From Eukaryota sp. TZLM1-RC (taxonomy: Eukaryota > Metamonada: BaSk clade): 64,000 nucleotides of DNA. A program made the position numbers and the translations under genes. Position 1 is the first letter of the stretch, and each line of letters starts with the position of its first letter. This document shows, in pieces, positions 61,451-64,000 of this stretch. The notes beneath the pieces were generated by a model. The model saw nothing but the letters and a program-made list of their open reading frames with translations. It searched no databases and was not told the origin of the DNA. The DNA is taken from assembly GCA_040285825.1 (NCBI GenBank), contig JAUPSS010000008.1, positions 124,001-188,000 of the forward strand, in the 5' to 3' direction.

Positions 61451-61830
61451 TGGGATTTATTGAAAAAATTAAACAGACGGCTAATGGAAGAAAAATTATA
61501 ATTTAGTTTGGCAGTGGAGGTAATGGGCCATCAAGACAATCTGTGAAAACCCCAAGGAAGCGCTTTTTGAAGGAGATTCAGAAACATTTTACATATGTGA
61601 AGCCTAATGGAGATGAATTCTACACATCTGCCAAAACGAATTGCTGTAAGGTGTTCAATCAAAAAGTGTATCACGATGATGGGAGGGTGAACAATGATAA
61701 GTTTGTATGCCTTCAATGTCAGACACTCTCGTCGAGGGACATCTCAGCTTCCAGAAACCAACTGGAGATTGCCATAAGTGAGCACTACTACAATAAAAGA
61801 CCGGAGGCGTTTCGGAGACCACGTAGATAA
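61451..61830 (+). pseudogene. Fanzor/TnpB-like RuvC nuclease C-terminal domain (copy 3)
   Basis: MGFIEKIKQTANGRKIII, then a TAG where copies 1 and 2 have Trp, then FGSGGNGPSRQSVKTPRKRFLKEI, PNGDEFYTSAKTNCCKVFNQ, KFVCLQCQTLSSRDISASRNQ and EHYYNKRPEAFRRPRR. It shows the same DE(F/Y)-x-TS, CC, C-x2-C and RD-x2-A-x2-N landmarks as copies 1 and 2. One nonsense codon, otherwise open. The N-terminal part is absent. Confidence 0.65.
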
Positions 61831-62562
61831 GTGCTTTTCCATGTATTGCGTACCTGTACGCGTATTGTGATGTTGCTGCTTTAACTATCATTTGATCGTG
61901 ATATCATATAGTGATAGAACTAAAGTGTGCTTAACGTCTATCAAGATTGCCTGAATTGGTCAAAAGCCAAAAATGTGTTTTGATAGAAATTCAAAAGTTC
62001 AACTCAGGAAGAGGAAGTGGAGGTGGGGGAGCACCAGAAAAAGTACGAGGAGGGGGTGCAGCTGAAAGGGGTGGCGCAGCACAAGTTCTTGGCGCAGCTT
62101 GGGATGGAAGATCTGCAGTAGACTCGAGTTAAGACTCAAGAATAGCCATCAGTGCCTATACAGGCTGTCTTTTGTTAGTTATCTCCGCTAGTCCATTTTG
62201 TGGGATCCAATCTTTTATAGTCAATGTGTGAGCGCACTGAACGAAACCCATAATCTCTATAATAGAAAAGCCAATAATTTTAACAAGATCACTGGCGAAC
62301 TCAAATATAGTTGAATGAGGAGCAAAAGGTTCTTGGTCAAAGAGGGAAAGAAATGGTAAGGAAGAAACGGCTGTTGTGACTTGCCTTGGTAACATGTTTG
62401 TACTGAATAAAGGAATTAAATTGTGAAATTTTAGGAATTTATTAAATCCACAAACACCCTTGATTAAACGAAAAACTGCTTTGACTAACAACAATTTCAT
62501 CAAATTTCACATCAGTTTACCCTTTTTGGAAAAGAAAATGCTTAAATCAGATCCAATATCTA
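61831..62562. other. Mostly unassigned; a GC-rich Gly/Ala island at 61990-62130
   Basis: Bases 61990-62130 encode, on the plus strand, GRGSGGGGAPEKVRGGG and AAERGGAAQVL, far richer in G than its surroundings. 62156-62503 (minus) is an unrecognised 115-codon frame. Nothing else supported. Confidence 0.3.
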
Positions 62563-63800
62563 TTATAAATGTGCTGACATATCAATTTGTCCATGTTCTT
62601 TTGATTTGTGGATGTAAGAAGTTAAAAATAGACCAATTTTGAAAAGTAACTGAAACTCAGAAATCAATATTTCTGATTGTCTGTGCACCTTCCGTTTTCA
62701 GAAAGGTCTATGCAGTCATGGACACCCTTCATCGAGCCTGCACCCTTCATCAGTTCTTTGAGCAGCCAGTGTGTGATTATTTTGATTGACAGCTGACCAA
62801 GGTCACCACCATGGCTCACCTGGGCAGCTTGCTGGCCAGAGTTTTTGCTGTGCGCTTCGCTGAAGACAGTCATCTCCTGACTCAGCATCAATTTTGGATC
62901 GAGTGTTTTGACGTTGTGGCGGTCTCTAAGCCAAAAGTCAGACATCCATTCAACAGACCTAGCAAAGGCCATGTGTATGAGAAGCTCGAGCGAATCTTTA
63001 CATCATGGCCAATTGCTGTCTTGTTTTTGTCAAGAACAGGTCGTAATCATGCACTACCCACTAGTAGGCCTCTACAAAAACTAGTTGCTGCAAAGTGCCG
63101 CCAGCTGCAAGGCAACTACCAGCAGTTTTTTGCTGATGGACTTTTGTCGTGGAAGCTTAACTTCTTCCGCTCGTATGCAGTAGGTCATAACTGCCCTGCA
63201 CTAGCCACTTAAGCTGGCTCTGTTCTTCACAATAGCACGAACTTTCGTGAACCTCTTCTTTCTTGGTTCAACACACACCATACCATGGCTCTTACTCTGT
63301 TTAACTTCTTGGTTGGTGATCCTCAAAGATACCACACTCTTCTTTCTTCTCGAAGAGTGACCCTTAATCAAGGGAATAGTAGCTACAACTTTCGTTGCGG
63401 CTTAACAATCCAAAACCATCTGGAGCAAGCCTTCCACATACCTTTAGACGACATAGACTCACTCCCATCGCTAATTTGAAACCTGCTTTTGCCCCTTTTC
63501 CTAATGGGTTTTCAACCATTTTATTTCCAAAAACACATCATCAACAATTTTGAAAAACCCTTATTTATTTTTTAAAACAAAAGCTCATGACTACACCATG
63601 TCTTCTAATGGTGATAGTATCCGTATAACTTTCAAGCCGCACCCCAAAGCAACACGAGTGAGATTGTCCGGAGAAACCTTGGCTGATAAGAGATCCAGAG
63701 GGGAACTTGATTACTATGAAACCACTCGGAATAGAAAACATACCTTGCAAGTCAAGGTTGAACGACCAAAACCTCGCCAGAAAGCAAAAGCTACTAATTA
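62563..63800 (+). repeat. Dispersed repeat Q, copy 2, longer and less damaged
   Basis: Frames: 62811-63212 (MAHLGSLLARVFAVRFAEDSHLL...KPKVRHPFNRPSKGHVYEKLERIF...LSRTGRNHALPTSRPLQKL), a TAA, then in the same frame WFNTHHTMALTLFNFLVGDPQRYHTLLSSRRVTL to SLPSLI at 63479. A second frame at 63550-63855 has SSNGDSIRITFKPHPKATRVRLSGETLADKR. The protein is basic and not recognised. Copy 1 lacks two internal pieces that are present here. Confidence 0.6.
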
Positions 63801-64000
63801 TAGTAATTATAGTATTTGCCAAAAAATTCATAAATTCATAATTTCTTTTTGGTAGAAATTCACAATACATTTGCAAAAAGGACACTTATTTCGTTGTTAC
63901 AGACAACATCTATAAGAATGAGTGAATATCTGAGTGGTGGGCTCAGATAGCTTAGTTAATGTTATTAAGATGTTGTAATCATGAGTTGAGGCTTCAATAT
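63801..64000. other. End of window, nothing recognised
   Basis: AT-rich sequence after repeat Q with no frame or motif. Confidence 0.4.

Noticed and set aside
61451-61830. Alternative genetic code with TAG read as an amino acid
   Set aside because: The in-frame TAG replaces a Trp codon only in decayed mobile elements. PSMA6 and the subtilase end at TAG, the augmin-like gene at TGA and TERT at TAA, all at the expected C-termini.

Overview
This window looks like nuclear DNA of a free-living or commensal, microtubule-rich unicellular eukaryote. The evidence is AT-rich intergenic DNA, standard stop codons (TAA, TAG and TGA all terminate recognisable genes) and spliceosomal introns of only 28, 29 and 34 nt. 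The genes are eukaryotic housekeeping genes: a telomerase reverse transcriptase, proteasome alpha-6, the RNase P/MRP subunit POP5, a V-ATPase c'' proteolipid, a TTLL4-like tubulin glutamylase, a TORTIFOLIA1-like TOG protein and a probable augmin subunit. I cannot name the species. Host genes sit in compact islands: PHD protein <-> TERT -> <- PSMA6 (10.2-15.4 kb), TOG protein (27.8-30.7), POP5 (32.3-32.7), V-ATPase c'' -> <- augmin-like (45.3-46.9), subtilase (49.6-53.0), TTLL4-like -> <- 7TM protein (55.5-58.4) and a 724-residue orphan (58.9-61.0).

Much of the remaining DNA is wreckage of mobile elements. There is one nearly complete but disabled Ty3/gypsy LTR retrotransposon on the minus strand (2922-7846; two 189-bp LTRs with about nine differences). 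A second, compact LTR element (38599-39691) has two 137-bp LTRs around only a gag-like region with a zinc knuckle, a TR-GAG-like layout. More than twenty pieces of non-LTR retrotransposons with a C-terminal restriction-like endonuclease (RLE) fall into at least seven 3'-end families, called Lf1-Lf7 here. The best copies are 33940-36585 (minus) and 16386-18535 (plus).

The most interesting accessory signal is a set of eukaryotic TnpB-like (Fanzor/OMEGA-type) RuvC nuclease remnants: 32849-33945 minus, 20073-20720 minus, 44665-45128 plus and 61451-61830 plus. One copy is followed by a conserved hairpin-bearing 3' segment that also occurs alone near 40.5 kb. Two copies are associated with an 80-bp hairpin-containing sequence that lies in inverted orientation at 45171-45250 and 61081-61160, as terminal inverted repeats would. 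None of the nuclease copies is intact here.

The most interesting host signal is in TERT. Its RNA-binding domain and catalytic domain are in two frames that meet exactly at an A AAA AAT heptamer (12898-12904). This is either a homopolymer error or a -1 programmed frameshift. A tRNA-Leu(CAA) gene lies at 26363-26444 between two LINE fragments. Stretches with no supported gene are listed as such. All family assignments come from reading motifs by eye; no database search was run.
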